Source: Oscillospiraceae bacterium (lineage in GTDB: Bacteria; Bacillota_A; Clostridia; Oscillospirales; Ruminococcaceae). Taken from it: a DNA stretch of 55,859 nt. Position 1 is the first letter of the stretch; each line of letters begins with the position of its first letter. Shown piece by piece: positions 26,240-34,285 of this stretch. The stretch spans positions 1 through 55,859 of the forward strand of contig JAFWUX010000152.1 in the NCBI GenBank assembly GCA_017523995.1. The letters run 5' to 3'. The position numbers were made by a program, and so were the translations under genes. The notes under the pieces were generated by a model that was given only the letters and a program-made list of their open reading frames with translations, was not told where the DNA came from and did no database searches.

Positions 26240-26626
26240 TCAGGTATGTGCCGGATCAGCCGCCGTGCCGGAATCTGCATCCGCCGGTTCCGCATCCGCT
26301 TTGCCTGCATTTGCCTGTTCCTCGTCCGCATTGTCCGCGCCGACCGCATTGTTCGCGCCGACCGCCGCCTGCTTTGCCGCTTCGCATTGCAGCCGCACCT
26401 GTTCGACATAATCATCGGCTGTTTTCTGCGCCGTTTCAAACAGTGCATTCAAACGGATCACAGCTTCTGCGATCGAGCCCGCATCCTTCAGCTTCAGCGA
26501 CCGCTCCTCGAGCTGTGCCCTGAGCGATGCGATCTCCTCCTGCATTGCCTTTTCGCGCCGCTGATATTCATAAATTATTTCAATCAGATCAGCGCGATGC
26601 AGTTTTTTAAACTCTTTATCAGTCAT
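26240..26626 (-). CDS. Small coiled-coil protein opening the left pilus island (MTDKE family)
   Basis: 128 residues. MTDKEFKKLHRADLIEIIYE is followed by a heptad coiled coil (about 20-85) and an Ala/Asp/Glu-rich, probably disordered tail. There is no signal peptide, so it is likely cytosolic or membrane-peripheral. The N-terminus is clearly related to the 60-residue protein at 27230, which holds the same place in the divergent right island. It is 16 bases upstream of its signal peptidase gene. Function unknown. Confidence 0.8.
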   Translation of the reverse strand: MTDKEFKKLHRADLIEIIYEYQRREKAMQEEIASLRAQLEERSLKLKDAGSIAEAVIRLNALFETAQKTADDYVEQVRLQCEAAKQAAVGANNAVGADNADEEQANAGKADAEPADADSGTAADPAHT

Positions 26627-26794
26627 AAATTACCGCCTGCATGCGGATCTTTCGCCGCTTTCAAAATACAGAATGTATAAAACGCAGCGTCGTTTCTAAA
26701 TCCCGTTTCGCTGCATTTTCCGAAATGTCATCTTGTAATATCTTGCATTCAAAAAACCGTTTTGATTTCGGTTCCGTTTCAATTTTGTGATTTT

Positions 26795-26823
26795 ATTATA
26801 TCACCATTGTTTCCGTTTGTCAA
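26795..26823 (-). promoter_or_regulatory. Promoter of the left pilus island
   Basis: On the minus strand TTGACA (26818-26823) and TATAAT (26795-26800), both perfect, are separated by 17 bases. Confidence 0.88.
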
Positions 26824-27156
26824 TCGTTTTTTCATGATTTTGTCAGAATTTCTGTGATGTTTTTGCAACCTGTACAATCCGGCACCTGAAATCTTGTGTA
26901 TTCAGACAGTTGACAAATAGAAATACGGCAGTAGCATATTTTACAAAAAGTTCAATTTCATCAAACTATACGGAAGGTTATCACATGCAAAAATGTACCA
27001 AAACCGCGCCGATCGGTTTTATACTATTTGTAGTAATATTAAAGCTTTTTCCAGATGTGTACAATTTCAAGGCGGCATTGTGCACGAATTTCCGATTTGC
27101 AAATTATAAGATATGACAGTTTTTCGTTTTTCAGCATAGAAATTTCGCGCCTTTGG

Positions 27157-27185
27157 TTGACTTGCTTTCCCGTTCGTTGTATAAT
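27157..27185 (+). promoter_or_regulatory. Promoter of the right pilus island
   Basis: TTGACT (27157-27162) and TATAAT (27180-27185) are separated by 17 bases, 45 bases before the first gene. Confidence 0.87.
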
Positions 27186-27229
27186 AGGAGTAAGAATGAC
27201 CTGCAAACGCAAGATGAAAGGGTACCACA

Positions 27230-27412
27230 ATGACGGACAAAGAACTGCGGAAAGCAAAAAAAGACGAGCTGATCGAAATGCTCTACTATCTCCGGACAGA
27301 AGCGGACGAGCTGAAAGCGGAAAATGACCGCCTGCGCGCAAAGCTGCTCCTGCTCTCCGGCGAGGTCGGTGCGGAGCCGCCCGCAGACGGCGCAGGTGAT
27401 GCCGATGCGTAA
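27230..27412 (+). CDS. Small coiled-coil protein opening the right pilus island (MTDKE family)
   Basis: 60 residues. MTDKELRKAKKDELIEMLYY is followed by a coiled coil to about residue 45 and an acidic tail. It is a shortened paralog of the protein encoded at 26240-26626. GAAAGGG precedes the start, and its stop overlaps the signal peptidase start by eight bases. Function unknown; an adaptor for membrane assembly of the secretion or sorting enzymes is conceivable. Confidence 0.8.
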   Translation: MTDKELRKAKKDELIEMLYYLRTEADELKAENDRLRAKLLLLSGEVGAEPPADGAGDADA

Positions 27413-28004
27413 ATTCAACGATCTCTCCGAGCTGCCGACCGCGGAACAGCTCAAACGCGAGCTGAACCGCCGGCGCTATAAAAAAGGCTTCCGCGCCGCG
27501 CTGAAAAATACGGTATCCTCGCTTGCGGTCGCTGCCGCGGCTGCGGTGCTGATCTGCTGGATCGTGCTTCCGGTCGTCCATGTGACCGGTACCAGCATGG
27601 AGCCGACGCTCGCAAATGACCACATCGTGCTTTGCAGCAAACTGAAAACGCCGTCCCGCGGGGACATCATCGCAATGTACTATAATAAAAAGATCCTTCT
27701 GAAGCGCGTCATTGCCGTTGCCGGCGATACCGTGGACATCGACGAAAACGGCGCCGTCACGCTGAACGGCAAGCCGCTCGATGAGCCCTATGTCCGTGCG
27801 GATGCGCGCGGGGAATGCGATATCGAATTTCCCTATACCGTCAAGGAGAACCGCTGGTTCGTCATGGGCGACAACCGCGAAACATCCATAGACAGCCGGT
27901 ATTCCGCATTCGGATGCGCGGCGGACGAGAATATCCTCGGCGTTGTACGTGTCCGCCTGTATCCGTTCGGACTGCCGCATTTGCTGGAGAATCCAGATGC
28001 CTGA
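27405..28004 (+). CDS. lepB: Signal peptidase I dedicated to the right pilus island
   Basis: 199 residues. A membrane segment (about 36-57) is followed by catalytic S64 in GTSMEPTL and K100 in ILLKRVIA, then the GDNR...DSR box. The start at 27405 (MRKFNDL) overlaps the upstream gene by eight bases and has AGGTG upstream; an ATG two codons earlier is possible. It differs clearly from the enzyme at 25639, so it is a paralog of the same role and not a recent copy. Confidence 0.92.
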   Translation: MRKFNDLSELPTAEQLKRELNRRRYKKGFRAALKNTVSSLAVAAAAAVLICWIVLPVVHVTGTSMEPTLANDHIVLCSKLKTPSRGDIIAMYYNKKILLKRVIAVAGDTVDIDENGAVTLNGKPLDEPYVRADARGECDIEFPYTVKENRWFVMGDNRETSIDSRYSAFGCAADENILGVVRVRLYPFGLPHLLENPDA

Positions 28005-28932
28005 ACAGAAACAGAAAAAAAAGAAGCGCTCCGACATTCTGATCACGGCGCTGCTGATCTTCGCCATGCTGACCGGCGTTGCAGTGTTCTGCTATCCGGC
28101 ATTCAGCAGCTGGTGGAATGCCCGTGTCCAGACGCGCGTCATCGACAGCTACAACCGCGCAGTCGGCAGCCTCGATGATTCCAGTAAAGTCGATATGCTC
28201 GAACAGGCGCATGCCTATAACACGGCGCTCTCTGCATTGCCGGATCCGCTGAACGATTACAGGCAGCTCGCGGATTATGACACGATCCTCGACGTCACGG
28301 GGACCGGCATCATCGGCTATATCGACATCCCGAAAATCAGCGTCCATCTGCCGATCTATCACGGCACAAGCCCCGAAGTCCTGAACGATGCCGTCGGGCA
28401 TCTCGAAGGCACTGCCTTTCCGGTCGGCGGCGTGAACTGCCATTCCGTGATCTCCGCGCACAGAGGTCTGCCCAGCGCCAAGCTGTTCACCGACCTCGAC
28501 CGGCTCACCGAGGACGACCGTTTCACGATCTCCGTGCTCGATGAGGTGCTCACCTATGAGGTGGAGACGATCAGCGTGGTGCGTCCGTTTGAAATGAGCG
28601 GGCTCCGCCCCGTTGCAGGCAGGGATCTCGTCACGCTGATGACCTGCACGCCCTACGGCATCAACACGCACAGACTGCTCGTGCAGGCACACCGCATCGA
28701 CACGATGACAGAGGAGGAAGTCGTGCGCAAGGTCCGCATCCCCGCAGATGCCGTTCTGCTGGATGATGCAGATATCCTGCCCGTATTGCTTCTGCCGATC
28801 GCCGCGCTGCTGCTGATCTACTGGACATGCAGCAAGAGCGGAAGACATAAGAAGTTTGTTTCAGCCTATACAGTCCGAAAGGCAACCGGCGAAACAGAAA
28901 GGAAACGTGATAACCATGCAGAAAAAGAATAG
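27997..28932 (+). CDS. Class C sortase of the right pilus island
   Basis: 311 residues. A membrane segment near 14-34, catalytic H155 (SAHRG), C217 (TLMTCTPYG), R226, and a C-terminal membrane segment near 258-280 define class C. The start MPEQKQ at 27997 overlaps the signal peptidase gene by eight bases and has GGAG upstream. It probably polymerises the pilin encoded next. Confidence 0.93.
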   Translation: MPEQKQKKKKRSDILITALLIFAMLTGVAVFCYPAFSSWWNARVQTRVIDSYNRAVGSLDDSSKVDMLEQAHAYNTALSALPDPLNDYRQLADYDTILDVTGTGIIGYIDIPKISVHLPIYHGTSPEVLNDAVGHLEGTAFPVGGVNCHSVISAHRGLPSAKLFTDLDRLTEDDRFTISVLDEVLTYEVETISVVRPFEMSGLRPVAGRDLVTLMTCTPYGINTHRLLVQAHRIDTMTEEEVVRKVRIPADAVLLDDADILPVLLLPIAALLLIYWTCSKSGRHKKFVSAYTVRKATGETERKRDNHAEKE

Positions 28933-29917
28933 ACTTGCAGGATTTGCTTTTGCAGGATTTGCCGGCGCACTGCTCATGCTCCCGCTGACCGCCGCACAGC
29001 CGGCAGCCGCCGCGGATGACAAGGCGATTACGCTGACCTGCCGGCAGGATGACACGATCCTCACCGGAATGGAGTGGACGCTCTACCGGATCGGTACGCG
29101 GCACGGCGCAGAGATCGAATTTGTGCCGGAACTCTCCGCTTACAGCATGGATCTCGGCGATCTCTCCGCGGACGCGGTCGATACCGCGGCAAAAACGATC
29201 GAAAGCTATATCGCAGCGGTGAATCTCCCGCCGGCTGCACAGGGACAGACCGATGCTTCCGGTGAACTGACATTCAGCGGGCTCGGCAACGGGCTCTATC
29301 TCGCAGCGGGCAAAACGCTGCAGGTCGGGAATACGATGTATTATCCGACAACGCTGCTGCTGGAGGTCAACAATGCCGGCACCGGACTGAATTATGACGC
29401 ATATCCGAAATTTTATTATACCGACGTCAGCAGCGAATCCAGACGCTATACCGTCCGGAAGGTCTGGGTGGATGACGACGACAGCGCGCATGCGCGTCCG
29501 CAGAATGTCACCGTGGATCTTTACAAGGACGGCGCAATCGCTGATACCGTCACGCTCAGCGCGGAGAATGACTGGGAATACCGCTGGGATACGCTCGACG
29601 TGCAGTCGGAATGGCTGGTCGCAGAGCGCGAGATCCCCGTGGATTATGAGGTCATGATCGACTATAACCAGTCGCAGTTCCTGATCCGCAATACCTATCA
29701 CCATTCGCAGGAGACCGAGGTCACGACCACGCCGCCTGCTGTCACAACCGCTACGACCGCAACAACACCCCCGCCGCAGATCACGACCACTGCACCGGAA
29801 AAGCTCGTGCAGACCGGTCAGCTCTGGTGGCCCGTGCTGCCGCTCTCGCTCGGCGGCGTCGTCCTGATCGGCGCAGGCATCTCCATGCGGTCGGGAAAGA
29901 AGAAAGATGAAACATAA
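28916..29917 (+). CDS. Pilin with YPK motif and unusual LVQTG sorting signal
   Basis: 333 residues. A signal peptide ending near AAA-DD (about 32-34) is followed by an N-terminal pilin domain, the pilin-motif-like DAYPKF with K165, a Cna-B domain (about 176-262; YTVRKVWVDDDDS), a Thr/Pro-rich spacer (265-295), and LVQTG (297-301) before a hydrophobic segment and basic tail. LVQTG departs from LPxTG at the proline. It overlaps the sortase gene by 17 bases and the next sortase gene by 11. It is the likely major subunit of a thin pilus. Confidence 0.85.
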   Translation: MQKKNRLAGFAFAGFAGALLMLPLTAAQPAAAADDKAITLTCRQDDTILTGMEWTLYRIGTRHGAEIEFVPELSAYSMDLGDLSADAVDTAAKTIESYIAAVNLPPAAQGQTDASGELTFSGLGNGLYLAAGKTLQVGNTMYYPTTLLLEVNNAGTGLNYDAYPKFYYTDVSSESRRYTVRKVWVDDDDSAHARPQNVTVDLYKDGAIADTVTLSAENDWEYRWDTLDVQSEWLVAEREIPVDYEVMIDYNQSQFLIRNTYHHSQETEVTTTPPAVTTATTATTPPPQITTTAPEKLVQTGQLWWPVLPLSLGGVVLIGAGISMRSGKKKDET

Positions 29918-30602
29918 TGCATGGAAGCTGACAGTCCTGCTCGGTGTGCTGATGATCTGCGCAGCGGGCGGACTGTGCGTATACAATGTGCGGGAAAGCC
30001 GGCAGGCTGCCGCATTTTCCGATCAGGTCGTGCAGTCGCTGAAACAGGATATCCCCGCGCCCGCGGAAGCACCGGTGCAGGAGCCGGATACAGAGCCGGC
30101 GCAGGAGGATCTGTTTGCGCCCTATGCGGAAGCAGAACCGGCGCAGAGCGAACCGCCGCAGGATATCCGGATCGGAAATGACGCATACTGCGGCTATCTG
30201 GAGCTGCCCGCGCTGGGGCTGGAGCTGCCGGTCATGAGCGGCTGGAGCTATCCGGCGTTAAAGCGCGCGCCCTGCCGGTACAGCGGAACCGCGCAGGACA
30301 ACGACCTCATCATTGCGGCGCACAATTATTCGGCGCATTTCGGCAGGATCGGCGATCTGGAAACCGGCGACAGCATCATTTTCACGGATACGGCCGGGCA
30401 GGTCTACAACTACACGGTCGCGTTCGCGGAAGTGATCGCGGGCACGGATGTGGATCAGATGTTCAGCGGGCAGGCAACCGACTGGGATCTGACGCTGTTC
30501 ACCTGTACGCTCAGCGGACAGAGCCGCGTGACGATCCGCGCATATCGGCAGACCGATGAACCGGCGCAGAGCGATGATGCGGAAGAAAACGAAGCCGCGT
30601 AA
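29907..30602 (+). CDS. Second sortase of the right pilus island (not class C)
   Basis: 231 residues. An N-terminal membrane anchor (about 7-26) and a Pro/Glu-rich spacer (50-88) precede the sortase fold with H139 (AAHNYSAHF), C200 (TLFTCTLSG) and R207. The TCTPYG sequence and C-terminal membrane segment of class C are absent. It may anchor the finished LVQTG pilus to the cell wall; that is inference from operon position. It overlaps the pilin gene by 11 bases and is the last gene of the island. Confidence 0.88.
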   Translation: MKHNAWKLTVLLGVLMICAAGGLCVYNVRESRQAAAFSDQVVQSLKQDIPAPAEAPVQEPDTEPAQEDLFAPYAEAEPAQSEPPQDIRIGNDAYCGYLELPALGLELPVMSGWSYPALKRAPCRYSGTAQDNDLIIAAHNYSAHFGRIGDLETGDSIIFTDTAGQVYNYTVAFAEVIAGTDVDQMFSGQATDWDLTLFTCTLSGQSRVTIRAYRQTDEPAQSDDAEENEAA

Positions 30603-30650
30603 GCAGACAGGCGCCGAACCGGCTGCGCAAACCGCAGATACAGATGTTTT

Positions 30651-30693
30651 ATGCCATAGTATTTCTGATTCGCGTTCAGAGATACTATGGCAT
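30651..30693 (+). terminator. Long hairpin ending the right pilus island
   Basis: An 18-base-pair stem with one G-U pair (ATGCCATAGTATTTCTGA with its complement) is followed only by TTTC, so termination efficiency is uncertain. Confidence 0.65.
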
Positions 30694-30723
30694 TTCTGCC
30701 GGTCTTTTTCGGATGCACGGGGA

Positions 30724-30752
30724 TTGACAAAACAGCCGAAATATGCTATACT
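30724..30752 (+). promoter_or_regulatory. Promoter of the split host tRNA-Leu gene
   Basis: TTGACA (30724-30729) and TATACT (30747-30752) are separated by 17 bases and end 10 bases before the tRNA 5' half. It now reads into the left end of the integrated element. Confidence 0.85.
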
Positions 30753-30762
30753 GTTACGGTAA

Positions 30763-30803
30763 GCCGGCGTGATGGAATTGGCAGACGTGACGGACTCAAA
30801 ATC
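30763..30803 (+). pseudogene. 5' half of a tRNA-Leu(CAA) gene cut by the element
   Basis: The first 27 bases are identical to the intact tRNA-Leu at 31020. The sequence stops being tRNA-like after the anticodon-loop word ACTCAAAATC. Bases 30763-30793 joined to 46063-46115 give an 84-base tRNA with a perfect acceptor stem, a 5-base-pair anticodon stem (ACGGA/TCCGT), a variable arm GGTA/TACC and a 5-base-pair T stem. Confidence 0.9.
30794..30803 (+). other. Left attachment core of the integrative element (attL)
   Basis: ACTCAAAATC here is repeated at 46063-46072, and sequence identity ends on both sides. It covers most of the tRNA anticodon loop and the adjoining stem, a known target type for tyrosine integrases. 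Confidence 0.8.
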
Positions 30804-30879
30804 ACAAATGTCATTTTTGTTGTCGGCAAAGCCTTGATTTCGGGATTTTTCCGATATTCCGATGTTTTGACGATGGTCT

Positions 30880-30930
30880 GGTAGAAAATCTTAGCTGTGT
30901 CAGGGCTGTTTTCTACCAAACTGTCTACCA
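30880..30930. promoter_or_regulatory. Left integrase arm-type sites (CTACCA words)
   Basis: GGTAGAAAA (30880-30888), TTTTCTACCAAA (30909-30920) and TGTCTACCA (about 30922-30930) match words near the right end (45853-45921). Repeated words at both ends of an element are typical of integrase arm binding sites; binding is inferred. Confidence 0.55.
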
Positions 30931-31019
30931 TTTTTCGGTTGCTTTCCAAATTCGTTCCGCAGATTTGGTTGACATAACGGACTTTTTATCTTGTCCGAAG
31001 CGGATAAAATTTCATATTT

Positions 31020-31106
31020 GCCGGCGTGATGGAATTGGCAGACGTGCGAGACTCAAAATCTCGTGTCCGCGAGGACGTGCGGGTTCGACCCCCGCCGCCG
31101 GCACCA
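31020..31106 (+). tRNA. tRNA-Leu (anticodon CAA), intact, carried by the element
   Basis: 87 bases including an encoded CCA. Acceptor stem GCCGGCG/CGCCGGC, anticodon stem CGAGA/TCTCG with loop CTCAAAA, a long variable arm (GTCC/GGAC) and a T stem GCGGG/CCCGC are all perfect. It shares 27 bases at the 5' end and 28 at the 3' end with the split host gene, but has a different anticodon stem and variable arm. No good promoter lies directly upstream; TAAAAT at 31005-31010 is possible, or read-through from 30724. Confidence 0.96.
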
Positions 31107-31110
31107 TTGT

Positions 31111-31145
31111 AATCGCAGGTTCTTACACGGAGCCTGCGATTTTTT
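31111..31145 (+). terminator. Terminator of the tRNA-Leu gene, overlapping the integrase 3' end
   Basis: A 12-base-pair stem with one G-U pair (AATCGCAGGTTC with GAGCCTGCGATT) is followed by TTTTT. Its right half codes for the last residues of the integrase on the other strand. Confidence 0.85.
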
Positions 31146-32412
31146 CGTTTTCTTCATCGTCATCGTCGCCGAGGACTCTTGCGATGGTCTCCGCCGAAGA
31201 AATCCTTGACGAGTAATCGAGATGGCTGTAAAAATTCGCTGTTACGTTAAATGTTGAGTGTCCGAGCCAATCCTGGATGGCTTTCATGGACTCTCCGTTT
31301 GCAAGCAAAAGACTGGCACAACTGTGTCGCAGATCATGGAACCGCAGTTTCCTGAGACCATATTTCTTAATCATGATCTTGAAATGGTCGCTGACGTAGT
31401 TCGGCGTGATCAGCTTTCCGAATGCGTCACGGCACACAAAGCCCTCATAGGTTCTGTCAAAGTCAGACCTCAGAAGATTGGAGTACATTTCCTCTTTCTG
31501 CTGCTGATCTCTGAGCATCCGCTCAATGTGCGGAATCAGAGGGAGCGTTCTCACACTTGCTTCTGTTTTCAGCGTATTGTCCACGATAATCTCCTCATGA
31601 CCTGAGCCGTTCCGGCTTGTAACCTTTCGGCAAATTTTGATCGTCTTATTCTCAAAGTCGATCGCATCCCACTTCAGACCGATGACTTCGCTTCTGCGGA
31701 GTCCGTAGTAGGCTGCAATATGAACGACAAGCTCCATTCTGTCACCCTTGAACACCTCAAGCAGCTTGTTCAGTTCTTCCTTACTGTAAAAACACGCTTT
31801 GTATTTTTCCAGTTTCGGCAGTTCTACCTTGTCGGCAGGATTGGAACTGAGCATATCCATCTTAACGGCATATTTCAATGCCTTGTGGATATTGGCATGA
31901 TAATGCTTGATTGTATTGCCTGTCAGACCGCTGTTATACAAATCATTGTAAAACTGCTGAATCTGCAAAGGCGTGATCTCACATAAGAGCAGATCAGGGT
32001 ATTTATCGTTGAAATAGGTGCAGATCTTCTGAATATAGCTAATATAGCCACAATACGTTGTATATGCTATCGTAGGCTTTACGGTTTCGAGCCAATGGTT
32101 CAGGAAGTCTGTGAACAGACAATTTCCAGCCCTGATCACAACGCCTTCTGCGAGCTCCTCAGCACTCACGACCGTGCGGTCTGCTCTCTTATGCTTGGCT
32201 TTGGTCGCCTTGCCGGAGAGAAAGTTCTCGTAGAATGCACCGACGATCTCCTCGACCTTTGCTGCCAGTGCTTTCTTGGTACACTTTTCGCTCAGACCTG
32301 TACTTACCCATTTGCGCCTGCGTTCACCGTTATCGTCCTTGAAATCAAAGACCACATACTGTTTTCCGTTTTTGCTTGTAATGATGTACTTAAAAGGCAG
32401 ACTTGCTTTCAT
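31123..32412 (-). CDS. int: Tyrosine recombinase / integrase of the element
   Basis: 429 residues. An N-terminal arm-binding region (about 1-90), a core-binding SAM-like domain (95-195) and a catalytic domain carry R239 (YGLRRSE), H359 and R362 (HDLRHS), H385 (WLGHST) and the nucleophile Y395 (NFYSHLD). It would insert and excise the element at the anticodon-loop core. AGGAGG lies eight bases before the ATG at 32412. It reads toward the left attachment site, ending 17 bases from the carried tRNA. Confidence 0.96.
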   Translation of the reverse strand: MKASLPFKYIITSKNGKQYVVFDFKDDNGERRRKWVSTGLSEKCTKKALAAKVEEIVGAFYENFLSGKATKAKHKRADRTVVSAEELAEGVVIRAGNCLFTDFLNHWLETVKPTIAYTTYCGYISYIQKICTYFNDKYPDLLLCEITPLQIQQFYNDLYNSGLTGNTIKHYHANIHKALKYAVKMDMLSSNPADKVELPKLEKYKACFYSKEELNKLLEVFKGDRMELVVHIAAYYGLRRSEVIGLKWDAIDFENKTIKICRKVTSRNGSGHEEIIVDNTLKTEASVRTLPLIPHIERMLRDQQQKEEMYSNLLRSDFDRTYEGFVCRDAFGKLITPNYVSDHFKIMIKKYGLRKLRFHDLRHSCASLLLANGESMKAIQDWLGHSTFNVTANFYSHLDYSSRISSAETIARVLGDDDDEENEKIAGSV

Positions 32413-32546
32413 TTGATATACCTCCTATGCTGAAAGCGGTAGAAAAGTCTGCTGTTGACTACTTCATTGTAGCGCAGTCTGACGGCAAATGCAAGTGATT
32501 TCTACCAACTTTATGATTTTTCGGCGCAATGGATATTTCTACCCAC

Positions 32547-32768
32547 TCAGATTTGTGCGCCTTGCAGGATGTAATCTATCACAAAGAGCTTTGCGACCTT
32601 GATCGTCCTGTTATCAGGGATGCAAGGAAGTTTATTCTCCTGAACAAGCTGCCGTACCCTTTTCGGGCTGATGCCAAGCATCTGGCTGATGTCCTTTACC
32701 CCGACTACCTCGGGATAGTCTCTGTACATTGTCTTGTAAGCCTGGCTGACAGTTATATTTCTATCCAT
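32547..32768 (-). CDS. Excisionase-like helix-turn-helix protein
   Basis: 73 residues. VVGVKDISQMLGISPKRVRQLVQENKLPCIP is a MerR-like winged helix pattern seen in excisionases and element regulators. The start MDRNITV at 32768 has AAAGGAG seven bases upstream; a longer frame to 32816 is not supported. It lies directly upstream of the integrase on the same strand. Confidence 0.82.
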   Translation of the reverse strand: MDRNITVSQAYKTMYRDYPEVVGVKDISQMLGISPKRVRQLVQENKLPCIPDNRTIKVAKLFVIDYILQGAQI

Positions 32769-32918
32769 GGTAATACTCCTTTCAGGGCAGAAGAATTCGG
32801 AAAACAAACGAATCATGCTTCATATTCTGTTGTCAAGATGCTGTTATAAGCAATCGCTCTCTTGATAAGAGTGACTGCCGCCAAACATAAGCTCGTTTTC
32901 TGAGGCTTTCTGTTGGTT

Positions 32919-32979
32919 TCTGTATACAGTATAGCGCAGATGGCAATGTTTGTCTATTCGATGAAACTACAAAGATTTT
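32919..32979 (-). repeat. Promoter/operator repeat, copy 1
   Basis: On the minus strand TAGACA (32951-32956) and TATACT (32928-32933) are 17 bases apart, and the palindrome CTGTATACAG covers the end of the -10 box. It reads toward the excisionase gene. The 61-base block recurs at 33189 with few changes. Confidence 0.75.
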
Positions 32980-33188
32980 CGGACGGTAGACGGAAGTCTT
33001 TTGTGGTTCATCCCGTTTTAGTCCGTTAAAGTCCGTTTTTATCCTTCTGTTTTTTCCTAACAACGCATCTACGCAGTTTCCAGATTTTTCCCTATTTGTG
33101 CATAATGATGAAACACACGCATTTTGGTAGAACGGAAAATCATAAAAAACCGTATTTGTCACCGATGAATATCTGATTTCCGCTGACA

Positions 33189-33249
33189 TCTGTATACAGT
33201 ATAGCGCAGAAAGCTATGCTTGTCTATTCGATGAACCTACAAAGATTTT
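33189..33249 (-). repeat. Promoter/operator repeat, copy 2
   Basis: On the minus strand TAGACA (33221-33226) and TATACT (33198-33203) are 17 bases apart with the same CTGTATACAG palindrome. The most changed bases fall in the spacer, so promoter boxes and operator are what is conserved. Confidence 0.75.
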
Positions 33250-33737
33250 GCCCGTGGTAGAAAAAGTCCCTTTTGTGATATGGCATCTCTCAGTATCTCA
33301 TCGCAGTGACTGGTATTCTGTGAGCACCCCAAAATGGAAGATAACGGTTTTACGCCATTTTTGCAGCTTGTTTAATATGACGGATTATGAAAAACGGTTA
33401 GATATAAGTTTTTTTTGAGAATGAGAAACGCTGTGCTTTCGGGAGCGGTACGAATCATGCTTGCCACAGGCGGTGAAGTGATCTGCAACTTTCTGTGCCT
33501 ATCTATATTATGAACTATATTTTGGAGAAAATCAAGTTTTCACCGTTCCCGAACGGGAACACTCAACCGTTCAGAAACGACGTATTTTCGCACTTTTATC
33601 ATATCGACCAACCTTATGTGCTTCTTTCAGCGATTGCGTACAAGGTACGAAATAAGGCGCTTTCGCTTCTCTTTGAATGCGTTGGAGTGCGGCAACTTTA
33701 CACCAAAATTTCATCATTTTATCACATAATATAACAG

Positions 33738-33765
33738 CGCCGAGTTTTCAGGCTCGGCGTTTCTT
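33738..33765 (+). terminator. Hairpin at the end of the ogt gene
   Basis: CGCCGAG pairs with CTCGGCG; TTTCTT follows on the plus strand. It may also stop transcription from the minus-strand GNAT-ogt pair, though that side lacks a T run. Confidence 0.6.
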
Positions 33766-33766
33766 G

Positions 33767-34285
33767 CTATCGTTGATTATGTTGATTGGAGATGATGATG
33801 TCTTCGTACTCCAATAGCTTGATCTTTCTGTCCAATCCGCCGGCGTATCCCGTCAGGCTGCCGTCTGCTCCGATGACTCTGTGACATGGAATGATGATTG
33901 CAATCGGATTATGCCCGACAGCACCGCCGACTGCCTGCGCTGACATACGCTGAATGCCTTGTTGCTCTGCGAGGATACCCGCAATCTCGCCATAGGTCAT
34001 CGTCTGTCCGTAGGGAATGGTGAGGAGCACTTCACAGACTACTTTGCGAAACGGTGTTGTGTGCAGGCTGAGCGGCGGTGTTAACACAGGGACTTTTCCG
34101 CTGAAATATGCATCGAGCCAGTTGACGGTCTGCGTGAATACCGGCAGCTCTGCTTCGGTGCTTTCTGCTGCAAGATTATGGGGAAAGTGTTTCTGCCCGT
34201 CAAACCATAATCCCGTGAGGGCTTCGCCGTCGCTGGCGAGGGCGATTCCGCCGAGCGGAGAAGCATAGTGATGTATGTAATTCAT
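33767..34285 (-). CDS. ogt: Methylated-DNA-protein-cysteine methyltransferase
   Basis: 172 residues. It removes O6-alkyl groups from guanine by irreversible transfer to a cysteine. The acceptor motif IPCHRVIG and the DNA-binding helix (YGEIAGIL, SAQAVGGAVGHNP) are complete. The ATG shares one base with the stop of the upstream GNAT gene (TGATG), so translation is coupled. It is cargo of the element. Confidence 0.95.
   Translation of the reverse strand: MNYIHHYASPLGGIALASDGEALTGLWFDGQKHFPHNLAAESTEAELPVFTQTVNWLDAYFSGKVPVLTPPLSLHTTPFRKVVCEVLLTIPYGQTMTYGEIAGILAEQQGIQRMSAQAVGGAVGHNPIAIIIPCHRVIGADGSLTGYAGGLDRKIKLLEYEDIIISNQHNQR

Larger units (their letters stand above)
26627..27229. other. Shared divergent control region of two pilus islands
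   Basis: This 603-base, A+T-rich region carries one promoter for each direction (26795-26823 minus and 27157-27185 plus), with leaders of about 160 and 40 bases. No gene was accepted in it. Regulators acting here could control both pili together. Confidence 0.65.
32769..33737. other. Gene-free control region of the element
   Basis: About 970 bases without a credible gene. It holds two copies of a promoter/operator unit (32919-32979 and 33189-33249) and the inverted repeat GTTCCCGaaCGGGAAC-like site at 33545-33560. Short frames of 118 and 79 codons lack ribosome binding sites. Confidence 0.6.

Noticed and set aside
32833..33189. A 118-codon minus-strand frame in the element
   Set aside because: It has no ribosome site, overlaps one promoter/operator repeat and starts beside the other, and shows no recognisable protein pattern.
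33495..33734. A 79-codon plus-strand frame
   Set aside because: No ribosome site precedes any possible start and the composition follows the surrounding non-coding DNA.
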